6,169 nt of DNA, taken from Thermoflexia bacterium. Lineage in GTDB: Bacteria > Chloroflexota > Anaerolineae > B4-G1 > SLSP01. This document shows, one piece after another, positions 6,051 through 6,169 of this stretch (position 1 is the first letter of the stretch; the number at the start of each line of letters is the position of its first letter). The notes under the pieces are model-generated. The model was not told the origin of the DNA, searched no databases, and saw only the letters and a program-made list of their open reading frames with translations. The DNA is taken from positions 1 to 6,169 of the forward strand of contig JAUWHU010000133.1 of the NCBI GenBank assembly GCA_030605705.1. The letters run 5' to 3'. The translations under genes were made by a program, and so were the position numbers.

Positions 6051-6113
6051 CTCGACTTTCCGCTTTAAGAAAGAAATCAGTTTTGAGTAGCTTCCTATTG
6101 ACGTGTGCGGCGC

Positions 6114-6169
6114 GGCTAACGGGCCGCGCGATAAGCCGCCCCCCCAAGGTGCGGCCCCATTCCGATGGG
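6114..6169 (-). repeat. Partial attC-like site at window end, repeat copy B
   Basis: On the minus strand this holds a hairpin CCCAT / ATGGG with a 4-nt loop (6169-6156), then GCCGCACC, a G-run, the L'-like arm GCGGCTTATCGCGCGG, spacer CCC, and the R'-like box GTTAGCC (6120-6114). Bases 6114-6155 are nearly identical to 2658-2699. The window cuts the element at its central hairpin, so the R'' and L'' half is missing. It lies 113 nt before the start codon at 6000 and would mark the entry boundary of the protease cassette. Confidence 0.55.

Overview
The window looks like a slice of a mobile, integron-like cassette array. It is most likely from a Chloroflexota (Anaerolineae-type) genome or a metagenomic relative. 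The phylum is an inference: a small secreted protein carries LGQP and GFW motifs and ends in YLPLVIRNY, a C-terminal pattern I associate with secreted Chloroflexota proteins. There are no rRNA or tRNA genes, no integrase and no housekeeping genes to confirm it.

All five credible genes are on the minus strand, so the array reads from high to low coordinates. From the right: a partial palindromic repeat (6114-6169, cut by the window end); a two-gene module of an 86-aa protein of unknown function (5740-6000) and a one-lobe retropepsin-like aspartic protease (5357-5743), joined by an ATGA overlap; a GC-rich palindromic junction (5121-5343); a leader of about 260 bp; a second two-gene operon of a secreted beta-helix repeat protein (3174-4862) and a small secreted protein (2881-3162), coupled by a Shine-Dalgarno that begins inside the upstream stop codon; an attC-like site (2719-2846) with an adjacent partial copy (2658-2718); a large lipoprotein joining a parallel beta-helix to a glycoside-hydrolase-like TIM barrel (166-2634); and a last pair of palindromic elements, the outermost cut by the window start.

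The main structural signal is that each gene module is separated from the next by attC-like DNA on the same strand. The best example (2719-2846) has 7-base outer boxes matching 6 of 7, an inner stem of 6+6 bp interrupted by one unpaired base, and the order R''-L''-L'-R' expected of an integron recombination site. A 42-bp stretch of the same kind is nearly identical at 2658-2699 and 6114-6155. The modules also differ visibly in base composition: the beta-helix operon is very GC-rich, while its neighbours are much more balanced, as expected if they came from different sources.

The cargo falls into two classes. Two modules encode secreted or surface proteins with beta-helix folds, one with a likely sugar-cleaving domain. 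The third encodes the compact protease and partner pair, whose function is unknown. No functional link between modules is visible beyond shared location and orientation.
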